A DNA stretch of 64,000 nt from Tethya wilhelma (Eukaryota > Porifera > Demospongiae > Tethyida > Tethyidae), in assembly GCA_964030475.1 (NCBI GenBank), contig CAXIPT010000002.1:3783959-3847958 (forward strand), in the 5' to 3' direction. The notes under the pieces were generated by a model. The model was not told where the DNA came from. It saw only the letters and a list, made by a program, of their open reading frames with translations, and searched no databases. The stretch's first letter is position 1. Each line of letters opens with the position of its first letter. Shown in pieces: positions 48,339 through 59,902 of the stretch. The translations under genes were made by a program, and so were the position numbers.

Positions 48339-48612
48339 AAGAGTTGAGTTACAAACTAACTTGTAAGCCATCATGGCTATCTCTGTTGACAACATAATGG
48401 CCTCCCGGCCACCACCCTCTTGTGGACTAGAATCAAGAGTTGAGTTACAAACTAACTTGTAAGCCATCATGGCTATCTCTGTTGACAACATAATGGTCTC
48501 CCACCACCCTCTGGTGGACTAGAATCAAGAGTTGAGTTACAAACTAACTTGTAAGCCATCATTGCTATCTCTGTTGACAACATAATGGTCTCCCACCACC
48601 CTCTTGTGGACT
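48339..48612 (-). repeat. 92-bp repeat, about 3 units, reverse
   Basis: Three tandem units in the same orientation as 46884, with small differences between units (CCTCTTGTGGACT against CCTCTGGTGGACT). Confidence 0.9.
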
Positions 48613-48755
48613 TGGACAGCTTAAAAGTTTTAATACTAACAGCAGTTACTCTGCTTGCCTGGTTCATTAAACATAAGGTAGGAATGTTAAGGGACTATAA
48701 TTGAATTAAGCACAGTATGTGTGTTTGTGTATACATGTGCGAACATGTGTGCATN

Positions 48756-48815
<60 letters not shown>
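48756..48815 (+). repeat. (GA)n microsatellite next to an unresolved base
   Basis: About 30 GA units directly after N at 48755; the array length is probably not reliable. Confidence 0.95.
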
Positions 48816-48819
<4 letters not shown>

Positions 48820-49200
48820 CTAGAACAACCACGTGCGTGTGATCAAATCCTTTGCAGTAACAAGCGAGTAAAACACAATCAACTGATTTCTCAGCTAAAC
48901 AAAGGTGCTCTTACCCCAAGAACGGTCAGAGTATCAAACCAAAACGTGGGTAACTACAAATTCTTCGATAAAACTGGATTCATGAGAATCTCACTGTCTA
49001 ATCAATACCAGTAACTTAACAAGCAGCCATTGAGGGGGAAAAAAGGCTCTGTGCTTTTACTGTCTTCCCACACTCTCTCTGGCTATAGCTCAAATCAAAG
49101 CAGGTGTTAATGCACTAGTCCTAGCTGATTCCAATTACCACCCACCACTGACCTTTGCTACAGGTGTCTCTACCACTGCTACAAATACAGCATTTCACAA

Positions 49201-49202
<2 letters not shown>

Positions 49203-49267
<65 letters not shown>

Positions 49268-49281
49268 GGTGTGTGTGTGTG
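49203..49281 (+). repeat. (GT)n microsatellite
   Basis: About 39 GT units with one GCGG interruption. Further CA arrays lie at 49476-49539. Confidence 0.95.
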
Positions 49282-49489
49282 CCACATGGCGCTAACTGTT
49301 ATCGCATTAAGTAGAACAATTAACTGCTACTTATATACTTACAACTGGAGTGCTTTAGATAATCTATTTTAACTGGCCCACTAGAAGTGAAGAGATAGGA
49401 AACTTAATTGGTGAGAGGGAGAGAGTTTACGTACATGGACAAAGACTACAGCCTTTGTTGAAGAACCCACACGCACGCACGCACACATG

Positions 49490-49522
<33 letters not shown>

Positions 49523-50266
49523 ACACACACACACACACATGGCAAAGTGAAAGCCTGGCACTAAAAAATGTACACAGTACAGTGTATTTGAGATTGTATT
49601 ACTTGAATACAAATTGCCTATTTAGCCTCTGACTGTTGGTTTCTGAGACCAGACTTATCCAGAGTGAAGATGTTCCAATACTTCATTCAAGTGTGTTTGC
49701 TATGTCTGCCAACAAGCCAATTACTGTCACACTTTAGCTACAAAACAGCTGAACAAACAAAACAGCACAACGCACATGCACACACACTTACCAGCCATGC
49801 CTCCTCCCAAAGAAAGGTCAGTGGTCCACTGTCCGCCTTTGATTGCCAGCTAACTTTTAAACTTTAGTCTTCTGTCACTGAAGTTTTCAGCTCTGTACGA
49901 AGGTACGAACTTCCAGACCTGTATGTGGTTAGAAAAAGAGTGTGTGTAAAACGACAAAAGTGTTGAAAAATGTACTGGTCATTTGAAGACTTACAAAACT
50001 TACTTTTGTCTCTGATAAGGAGTTAATTCACAGAGAAACTGCTCATACTATAAAGCAGAGAGTTGAAATTTCAGGACTTGCAGCTTGCTCTTAGTTTGAA
50101 AGACACGTAACTATCAGCATAGATAATAGAGACAGGCCTTGCCTAGCTGAACTACAGCCCATCAATGTGTTTTTCACATCCGGGTTAGGGGGCAGTGCTA
50201 TAGTGGTCTTATCAATTTCCGGGTGGTCAAAATAATTAATGATTCACTTCCTGGTGTACAAAACAT

Positions 50267-50362
50267 TCATTGACCCGTCCCAGGACCCGTCCTTTCGTGC
50301 ATGCTGTTTAGAAAGAGGTGTGTTCTGATTGTTGATTTCACCGCTTCTGGAAGAGGAGATAG
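50267..50362 (-). pseudogene. Second, partial tail exon of the triple-Death family behind D6
   Basis: Minus-strand reading gives SPLPEAVKSTIRTHLFLNS, then a stop at 50267. It matches the end of the D7 tail (LPLPEGMKSSIRTHLFLK). The first half (LQDLC part) is missing. It lies 78 bp beyond the D6 stop, so it looks like the remnant of a duplicated gene or an unused alternative last exon. Confidence 0.6.
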
Positions 50363-50440
50363 CTGTTTTAAATTTAGTGATTGAGTGTGTATAGAATGCA
50401 TGCTGGTTTGTTTTGCTAAATCAACTTCTTAAGCGCAAAA

Positions 50441-52082
50441 TTATTTATCACCACGAATCTGATTAACAAAGAATTGTGTTTTTATTGCTGATTTCATTGC
50501 TTCTGGAAGAGGCAGAGAGTTTGGATCATCACTGCTGGCCAAAGAAGATGCTAACACCTGAACACACAGATCTTCAAGATTTAGCTCTAAGGTAAAAAAT
50601 AATAGACATATATAATATTTATTATTTAATTAATCTTGTATTTCACATCATGCAGGCAAATTTAAAACTGACTAGCCTCATCCCCAGGCTTTCTCTCCTG
50701 CTGAAAAATCATACATGCAGCATGCATAATATTCAGAGGAAGAGCAAAGCCTAGATGGAGGAAAATGAGGCTATAGAAACTGACCATATGTTCCTAAATA
50801 AGTCTTTCTTATTGCCTCCAGTGCTTGGTAACAGCCCTCAAGATAAAGCACATCGCAAACAATCTTCCAAGAGGGACAAGGATGGTGGCCTAGAAAGATC
50901 TTTAACAGTTTCTCCTTATTAGAATTGTCGTAAGATTTGTACAGTTCTTGAAGCTCTCTCTCTGGGATGAGCCGATAGAGATGGGTTAAATCTTTCACGC
51001 TTTCCAATGCTTTAGTGAGATTGCCAATCGTTAGAGTGGGATCTGCGTATGCAATGAGGACATTAATCAGATTCATGCACGGATATAGGTGCTATGAATT
51101 CGTTCAATAAAAGTTGGGAGCAAGTTGCAATCTGGGCTTTTAATGTACTCGGTTATTAATAATTATTACAAGCTCAGATAATATAGCTTACCATATGTTC
51201 TTGAATTTTCAGACTGTAGGTAGTGCATCAACTCCCCCAACTCTGTTTCAAATCCACAACAGGACATTCTGTCTGCAAGACAATCCAAGCTAGCCAAAGG
51301 AGAGTAGCTTAGAAACCATCTCACTATTGCTGTCCGCTCTTCTTCTTCACTATCTACACATTGTTCTAGTATTACTTTGTAAGTGCACTGAAGGAGGTGG
51401 TCTGGATGAGGTAAATCAAAGAGTATTAGCAGTTCGGATGTAGTCAGAGATCTCACAATCCACATCAGTGTTGTAACATTGACTTCAAACTCTGTAGAAA
51501 TAAAACCTATAGAGGGAGGAAAATTTTTGTTCAATTATAGCTAGCTAAGAAAAAACAAACAAACAAAACAAACAAACAGAATCAAGTAACCTGATTTATT
51601 ACCAGTCAAGGGTTCGGCAAAACCATAAATCCGTTCGGTCACGCTTCCTGGAAGGTCTTCCTGCTCTAGTTTCCATAGTAACCATCTCCACGACGCATAG
51701 GGGCAGCTCCGTAGCCAAAACGAGACCATACACTGAAGACGTCGCTCATCGGTAGAAAATTTTCCACTGATTCTCTTCACCTGATCGTCAGAGAGGACCA
51801 AGAGACTGGAACCAATCCACGAGCACTTCATGTCCTCCCAAGATTCAGTTTCAATGTGGAGCAGCGTCTCAACAACATTGTCCAGAGTGAGTTGTAGAGG
51901 TATTCTGGTGTCTGATTTTAAAATAAATAATGCGTGTAAACACTATGCGCGAAATTATAAGATACAGGGTTGAGTGCGGATTTTGATGTATTCTCACCTT
52001 CAGATGGAGTTGTAAAAGACTCTTGCATAAGTCTTGGCTTCTTTGGCGGTGTAACTGGCGTGAATTCCATGTTTTCTTCCAT
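50441..52082 (-). CDS. Triple Death-like module protein D6 (intact)
   Basis: Exons (minus) 52082-51998, 51911-51603, 51491-51192, 51042-50785 and 50586-50441 give 365 codons plus a stop, phase 1 throughout. The leader MEENMEFTPVTPPKKPRL has a possible basic nuclear-type KKPRL. Module 1 starts LTLDNVVETL and has FSTDERRLQCMVSFWL and CPYASWRWLLWKL. Module 2 (VNVTTLMWIVRSL) has SPLASLDCLADRM, with the usual Trp replaced by Leu. Module 3 starts DPTLTIGNL and has HPCPSWKIVCDVLY. The tail is LNLEDLC and NSLPLPEAMKSAI. The same order of three distinct modules as in D1b to D5 and D7 shows vertical inheritance of the whole architecture. The module 3 donor GTCAGT overlaps the target duplication of a small transposon. 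Confidence 0.77.
50673..50776. mobile_element. 104-bp MITE (TAGCCTCAT family) with 8-bp target duplication
   Basis: The ends TAGCCTCAT and ATGAGGCTA are inverted copies. AAACTGAC flanks it at 50665-50672 and 50777-50784. The right-hand duplicate overlaps the D6 module 3 splice donor (exon end 50785). Confidence 0.75.
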
Positions 52083-52385
52083 TTTTATAAACGCCCATTC
52101 ATTACTAGAATAGACGACCCTTTACCAATGATAAAAATTTGAACTTTGAACTTTGTTTAATGCGCGAATATTCCACCTGATTTTCACGTGATTGTAATTG
52201 AACGTATGACTTTTAGCCTACAGGCCATCTGAGACTTATAAGTTTTTGCTGTTCTTGCCTCTGTTTTGGCCAGAAAATCAGTTTAGCTGCTATGCTGCCA
52301 CTCGAGTGCTTCAGCCGGCAGCAAGTCTGTATCCGGCGTCTGACCAGGCTAAAATTTCATCGCCATTTCCGCACGTTACTCAGAT

Positions 52386-53664
52386 CATAGATAATAGAGA
52401 CTTCGTACCGGGATTGGAAACTGCTCACGTGCGCGTATCTGCTTGTTAAATTACCGCGGCACAACCGTGTTGGAATTTTAATGAGATGCATGAGATGCAA
52501 AGTGCTTCTGGAAGTAGCTGTAGGAGCAGCTGTCCCATGGTTTTTTTGTGAAAACAGACAAAAGTGTAGCTACTGCAACTGGTGGTTGCTCTGTAAACAC
52601 CACCCCAGTCTAAATCATTTTTAGTGGCTCAATTTGTGCAAGTCCAAGTCTCATCAAGTCTAGGGATGCGCTTCTAAATGGTAGTCTTTTGAGGCCATAC
52701 TAGCCGTTGCTATGAGGTACATTTTTTGTGGGGGTGTCATATTGTGCTAAAACCTGTACAGTGCCTTATTTCCAGTCCAAAAGTATGGGATAGTGCTGTT
52801 GTTTTGCATGAGCTTTAGTTTTTGTAGTTTGAGCCAGCATGGAGCCAGCAGTGGTACATTAGATTCTATATGCGAATTTAGACCTCAATTTTTTGTGGGG
52901 TAACCACTTCATGACAAAATGTTGAATGAGGTTACTGTCTGCTGTAAAGGTTTGCTTTATAGTTGTTATTTTGCGCTGCGGCCAATATCAGTACAAAATA
53001 TATTTCCTTTTCAGATAGTACTCATCCGACTTTGAGTCCAATTCAGTATCCATATCTCAAAATTTCAGACTACACAGGATCCATGACATGCTAACAGTGT
53101 GGCACATAAACATCCTCTAAATACTAAAACCATGCACTAGTATAATGGTGTCTTCAAGGTAAAAGTTTAGCTTTTACAAGTCTTTTTTTAACTCAGAGAA
53201 TCATGTCACTTGTTTGCAGTTGCTTGGAGGGTACTTACAGTCACTTGTTAGAAGCAAAATCATACTTATTTTTAGTATAGACTTGGATAAAGTCTCTGTA
53301 GCGTTCCAAGGACAGAAATCATGGTCTCTCTGGAAGTTTTCAGTTGAAATTGGCTCTCTGTGAAACCGCCTTTATTTGAGCTCCATTGAAAATCTGCAGT
53401 TGCCAAGTAAGGCTGATCTGTATACTATTGAGTAGCTCTTTCAGATAAAGTAACTTTAAAACTGTATATTTGTCTTCTCTTTGCAGTACGCTCCGCTAAA
53501 AACTGTACATTTTACTTCATTTCTTGAAACTGGCTTACTGTGGTGTGCGTTATTTAAAATAACGCCAACAATGGGCAGTATCTATTCCAACGCGGACGAT
53601 CTGTACATAAGATACGCGCACGTGAGCAGTTTCCAATCCCGGTACGAAGTCTCTATTATCTATG
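52386..53664. mobile_element. 1.28-kb non-autonomous DNA transposon with perfect 55-bp terminal inverted repeats
   Basis: The 55 bp at 52386-52440 (starting CATAGATAATAGAGACTTCG) are exactly the reverse complement of 53610-53664. The direct repeat CTCAGAT (52379-52385 and 53665-53671) abuts both ends as a 7-bp target duplication. The 1.17-kb interior has no open frame of note. Identical ends point to recent insertion. The superfamily is not clear; hAT- or P-like elements make 7-8 bp duplications. It fills most of the spacer between D6 and D7. Confidence 0.85.
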
Positions 53665-53855
53665 CTCAGATTGAATATAAGCCGCCTCGGAGTTGCGGCT
53701 AAGTTGTAGGAATCGAGGGGCAGGGGCCCGGGGGGGGCCACTTGAACGGCCCAAGATTCTTTCCTGTACTTACTTGTAATGTACGTCTGTACTCTTTCTT
53801 GCAATCAATATTACTAACGATGAATTTCCTGATACAATGGCAATCAGTGATATTA

Positions 53856-55732
53856 TCAGTAGCTCAGTATAGAGGAGTACTTTCGTGCAAGTTCAGTTTT
53901 TAGAAAGAGGTGTGTTCTGATTGATGATTTCATCCCTTCTGGAAGAGGTAGAGAGTCCAGGTCATCACTGGAGGTCAAAGAAGACGATATCACCTGAACA
54001 CACAGATCTTGAAGATTGATTTCTGTCATGTATGTTGTACGAACACAAACAATACTTATTACAATACCTCGGCATGCATTTATCAGCAATGTGAGCATGA
54101 AAATACCATGTAGATAATATGTCTTCTGTATAATTTTCACCGATTCATAAAGATGCTCCAAATAAGCTGCATTGGCTACGATGCTCCAACTTGGGCATGG
54201 GTGCTCTTCAATGAAATACTTCAACATGGCAGTCTTACGTTCACTTAGAGTAGTGTAGTTGTGTTCAATTTCGTCTTTCTTGGAACGGGGTATTGATAAT
54301 CCCTGAGGCAGTCTACCAAAATGCCAGTGATAATCGTCCACATCTTGGAACACATGGGAAATATTAGCAACTGTGAGAGTAGGTTCTAAAAATAATTAAT
54401 ATCGAAAAAGAGTCTCTGAAAGAATTCTACTTTAAGGAGCCAATCTATACTCTTTTATACCCACTGTAATAGCTCAAGTGCAAACTATAATAATATCATA
54501 CCAACTTGAAGGTGTTGGTCTATTATATATTATATTAAAGTGACATTCTATGGAAAAGCACTACATGACAGTGCTGTTCCTCTATTGACACTCAATAGGC
54601 ATGCATTCAACCATCAATGATAACTCAGTCATACCTACATGTGAATGTGAATGGTACAGTTTATCAGTATACCTGGATCTCTTTGTATGTAGTGTTTGAC
54701 TGCTTCCAAAGCCTGTTCTTCTCCAAACACCAGTAAAATACAAGCAAGGTCCGAAAAGGAGGCCATAGACGAATACTTCAGAAACCATTCCAGGATCTCC
54801 CTTCTCAGCCACTCTTCTTCAGTATATATATGGCCAATCTGCAGCTGTTCGAGCTTCTTTTGCTGGTGGAAGGGGAAACCAACATAATCTTGTAATAACT
54901 TTAAACCGACACCACTAAGAATGGACATCAAAGCCTTTATGTTGAAATTAGCATCAGATCCTGTGAACAAAATTTATGAATATATAAAGCATGATATTAT
55001 AATCTGATTTGTTACACATGACATTGTATAATATTATATATATTATATAATAATTATTATAATAAAATTTTGTAATGTCATTTTGATTGGAGCATGAATT
55101 ATATATACCGACGAACTGGTAATAATTATTGTTAAATTTAATGTGGAAACATACTCAGCTATCACAAACAGAGCAGTGAGCGGCACTGCATGTTACTGAG
55201 CCAGTGGAATGCGATGATTATGTAATATAACATCATCTGTAGCACCTGGTACATTTTAAGTAATTTTACATCAATGACATACTGCAGCTGTTAATAATAC
55301 CTAGTGGCTCAGCAAAATTGAGTATCCTTTCAGCAATCTCAGGATGTCCAGCAACTTCGATCTTCTCGATCAAGAGTCGCCATGAAGCCCGTGGACAGTT
55401 GGCAAGCCAAAATGTGACCATTACTTGTAGTCGCTGTTCATCAGTGGTACAGGCCTCGGTTAACCAGCTTATTTGAGCTACTGATATGTCAAGTACATGT
55501 AATCCTATTGAGATCCACTGTAATGGCCCTTCTTTCATCAGTTGCTCGAGAACTGATACCATTCTGGTAATGGTTTCAACAGAGATGCCTGACAGAGTAT
55601 TTGTATAGACAGATTGGCTTAAATTTGACCCAATCAATATAAGATAATGTTTATAATTTATAATGTGAATAATATTACTGTTTAATATTGCAATTGTATA
55701 ATTTATACAGGCGTACCTTTCAGTCTGTGCAT
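53856..55732 (-). CDS. Triple Death-like module protein D7
   Basis: Exons (minus) 55732-55717 (MHRLK, weakest call), 55588-55301, 54960-54673, 54385-54107 and 54022-53856 give 345 codons plus a stop in phase 1. Module 1 has ACTTDEQRLQVMVTFWL and CPRASWRLLIEKI. Module 2 (FNIKALMSILSGV) has EILEWFLKYSSMASFSDLAC, the most divergent of its type. Module 3 starts EPTLTVANI and has HPCPSWSIVANAAY. The tail is INLQDLC and DSLPLPEGMKSSI with a longer end. The 84-nt intron before the tail is a multiple of three with no stop, so its retention would keep the frame. It is closest to D6 in tail sequence and lies on the same strand, so the pair looks like a tandem duplication later split by the transposon at 52386. 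Confidence 0.72.
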
Positions 55733-56156
55733 CGCGCACACAATGTCACCCGCTACGTATACACAAGGCCTAGGTATACTGTGAAATAATTATTAGCCTC
55801 ACAAAAGGTAACTTACCAGTAGTTTTTTACATTCTACACGTCCTAAGTTCCACAATTTGTTCTAAGAATGTAATTACACAATTCTTTGGCCATCGCGTAG
55901 TGATGAGCTGCACATAAATATATAGTCCTAGACCCCACCTCAATTCGGGAACATTAAAACTGCGTGCGCGAAAATTATGAGCCCTGCCCTCTTTACGTGT
56001 TGACACGCCCATTTAATTGCAAAAGTACAAAGTGCAAAATGGCTTTGGTTTAAAATGCGCGAATTTAAACAATAACAATAGCGCTAGCACTGACAATAAA
56101 ACTATTGTCATAAGTTATAAATAAAAAAATAATGATATGAATAATAAATTTTGTGC
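55733..56156. other. Spacer between D7 and the 3' end of E1
   Basis: AT-rich, with no repeat or exon that I can support. It should hold the D7 promoter and the E1 polyadenylation site. Confidence 0.4.
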
Positions 56157-57311
56157 TTATCCTGTGCGGCTGTCTAGAACTAATCTCCTGTACGTCTCTG
56201 CAGCTGCCCTCAAGATCCCATTGCAAGATTGGACTCCTTGTTCCACATCTTCCATAATATCTGCAGTGGGAGGTGAGTGAGTGAAAAGAGTTCAAGTGAG
56301 CCATGTAAAATTAATGTCTTAGGATTTCGATTTCCTTACTCCCATGCAATTTAGCTATCTACCATTGCTGTATGTAACTTGAATTTTTTCGAGTTTCAAT
56401 TTCGAGCTATAATAAATTATATGCAATATAAGAAACCTCTAAACAATTAAAGAACACTTTGGGGAGAATATAAATTCAGCTTGTTTGTCCTTTGTAGAGA
56501 GGTTGTCCTCTTCTCATGCAGATGTTCTGTTTGTATTTATTATTGTTCATTATTATTCTCTTGCAAACACACCAACAAGTGTGGAGCATACAGACACACA
56601 AAAAACCATACAGTTATTATTACAGTTATTATTGCAGTTACTTGACCACACATTTAAAATAAAAATATATGGCTCTTTAAATTTAAATTGCTACAATAGG
56701 GATGTATAGGAATTGGAATATTTGGGAACCAAGAATCATCCTTTGCGGAGAGGTTTATAATACAGTGTCCCTATCTCAGAGAATCCACTATTGTTACTAC
56801 ATTAATTCAGGATGCATGGAATATTTTTAGTCTTAACGTATCATACAGCGGGAAATTATTGTGGGGGGAAATTTTTTTGCGAATTTCACGGTTTGGCAGC
56901 TTTCCGTGAAAACTTTCCCCCACGAAATTTGTAAGGTAAGAGGTCGTCATGTAATGTTGAGACGCAATCCACGAAAATTTTCCCCACAAATTTCTATACA
57001 AGACGAAAATGCAAAAATTTTCCCCCGCAAAAAATTTCCGCTATATACGGTACATACCATCCGGTACTGGTGCCTGCCGCCTCCCTCGGTAAGGAGGAGG
57101 GGGGTACACAGTGGTCGTTGGAGGAGGAGCTGTTGTGGCGTCCTCCAGGTCTTCCAGGTCATCAATTTCGTCTCTTACGTCAAAGTCTTCCGATTCCAGT
57201 GCTCCGAGGTCGATGAGACTTGTGAAGAGACGATCAACTGAGATTTCTTCATTGTCTGTTGGAATGAACTGGTTCAACGTGTGTGTGTGTTTGTGTTTGC
57301 GTGTGTGTTTG

Positions 57312-57357
<46 letters not shown>

Positions 57358-59355
57358 CGTAAAGATATAAGTATACTAAGTGTTTGTGTATTTAAAATTA
57401 ATTCAAAGAACCATACCTGTGGTTCAACTTCTGTTTGTACAAAGTATGCCAACTCATAACCGATGTGTAAAAAGCCTGCATTACAAATCGGAGAGAGAAA
57501 AAAATTCACGTTAAACTAAGTAACTGCCTATCATACGTACGGTAGTACGTATAGTAGGAATGGGCCAACTGTCCCATAGACACAATACAAAATGTTTATG
57601 ATCATAAAAATCTAGCAAAACAAAATTAAACCTTCAAACTTGCTCAGAGGCTCTCACTGACATATTATCAATTGACTGCAAGGCCTAAAACTCACAAAAA
57701 CTTTCCTCGGCACTCGTAGAGAGCGCTAGTGGGAAGCCACTATAGTGCCATTTTTGTTCTGCTAACGTACTTACTTACTTCCTAACTGACTTACTTGAAA
57801 AGGATTTCCAGAGAACCAGAATGTGTTGAGCCAACTTTGACAGCACAAAGTAAGTTCTTTTCATAGGTACTACATTCCTTGATACTCGTTTACATCACAA
57901 ATAAGCCTAAACAAAAACTAGAAAGGTTTGAAACTTAGTGTATAAATTCACGTACTACAATTCAGCCATCTTTGCAGGTAGAGTTCAGAGGTCATTATCC
58001 ACGTGGCATTATTATGCGCATGCGCATTACTCATTAGCCTCTTCAAGTGCATGAGGGTCTACTACTCAAGCTTTTTGTATAGACTAATCAGTCTCTGGTA
58101 GTCTCCCCACTGTAGTGTTAAAAAAAGTGAATGAACAAGTAGTAAAAATTTCAAAAAAATTAGTAGTGTAGGAATGGGCAGTGCAGTAAAAAGTATTGGA
58201 ACAAGGCGTGTCTCAATTTCGGCACATGACTACTTCATTTTTTAATACTCAACTCTTGGCTGGCAGCCCAGTTTAAGTTACCTGTTTGCTATAGTTTGCT
58301 CCACTGCTTAGCCTACTAATTATAGTAGAAATTTGAACCAATGCAATAAGCTATGGCACTATTGTACTGATCATTGCATTTATGACACTTATATAGGATC
58401 CTTATATACAAGGGATCAAGAATTAATAAAAATGAAGTAGTCATGTGCCGAAATTGAGACACGCCTTGTTCCAATACTTTTTACTGCACTGCCCATTCCT
58501 ACACTACTAATTTTTTTGAAATTTTTACTACTTGTAAACTTAATTGTTCTTGGTCAGTAAGACCCCATCCATATTATTGCTGTTGCTGCTACAAATTACA
58601 GGCAATTACACAGGATCGAATTGCACAATAATTATAGTGTTTATTTGGAAGAATGTCACAATGGTACTAAGTTGTATTGACTCAACTCACCATAACCCAG
58701 TGACACTCTATCAAAGGGTACGTAGCTCTCGTAAAAAGTCAGATATCCCTCCACTTTGTTGAACTGCTGCAGTATCCTGATGCCCAAGAACCGATAGAGG
58801 ACTCTCTCAGTAACCAGGTCAATCACAGTGATGGCTCTGTTCTGATATCTGACCCCTGCAGTCGTAGGGACTATGATACAAGGGACTCTGAAGGAACGTT
58901 TCTGACGAATACTGATACTGTTCATCTACAAATGATTTGAAATAATTTATTATTCATCTAAAATGGTTATTCTGGCAAGTATTAATTATTATTATTTTGG
59001 AGGGAAAAACATGAAAAATAGACACACACACACACACATACACACACACACACATACACTCACCACTCTATCCACCCATTTGCTCGAAGCTTGAGGTCTT
59101 AAATCCGACGATCTCTTCTTCCTTCTCCCAGGACCAGCTGGAACAATCTCCTCCAAACAATTTACTTGATTGTAGAAGGCGGGGTTCACACAGAACACCG
59201 CCATAAAGTAGCCACGACTATTTCGGATGCGATTTGTCGTAAATTGTGCTCTGAGGTTGACCCCGTTGAACCCTGAGCGAGTGCCTCCTAGACTGTCCGT
59301 TTCCCCACAAGTTCTCTTTTGGATGTTTATATCTGTTCGTTCCACCACTGTATTG

Positions 59356-59404
<49 letters not shown>

Positions 59405-59842
59405 CGAGTAAGAAAAAATGCTACAAATGGTATACAGTTATAACCAAATGTGAACATAATTATAACTTGATGATAATAACTCAAACTGTAAAACGTACAC
59501 ATAATACAGAGTTATAACTCATGACATTAATGTCATAACATTATAATGTTAAAATTCAAAGTGAAACATAGTTATACGTAACTCACACAAACACATGTAG
59601 TTATACCTCAACATATACAGTTGTAACTCACACAAGAATCACAGTGAGTACTTACGTAAGAAGTCCAAGCATTCCTCTACTTCAAAAGTATCCTCCGCTG
59701 GTTCTTCAAGGTCGTGTTCTGAGATGGTGTAGAAGAGAAGCTGATCAGGCTCACACTCCACATTGTATCTATGGCAACGGAATGAGTTACATGATCAAGG
59801 CAGTGTGTGTGTGTGCGTGTGTGTGTGTGCGTGTGTACATGT

Positions 59843-59902
<60 letters not shown>

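Larger units (their letters stand above)
42695..50266. other. Gene-poor region rich in microsatellites and a dispersed 92-bp repeat
   Basis: No exon could be supported on either strand. It holds (TG)n at 43625-43653, a (CA)n/(GA)n tract near 44410-44452, a triple 21-bp repeat (CGACCTTCCTAGACTGAGAT type) at about 44668-44735, an N at 48755, and the 92-bp repeat copies listed separately. It may include an unseen 5' exon and long intron of the DOK-like gene. Confidence 0.5.

Noticed and set aside
45637..48612. CRISPR-like array
   Set aside because: The 92-bp units are head-to-tail without unique spacers, change orientation, and lie in an animal genome.
55827..56012. Open frame on the minus strand upstream of D7
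   Set aside because: No signal or homology to the leader exons of relatives, and it does not join module 1 in phase 1.
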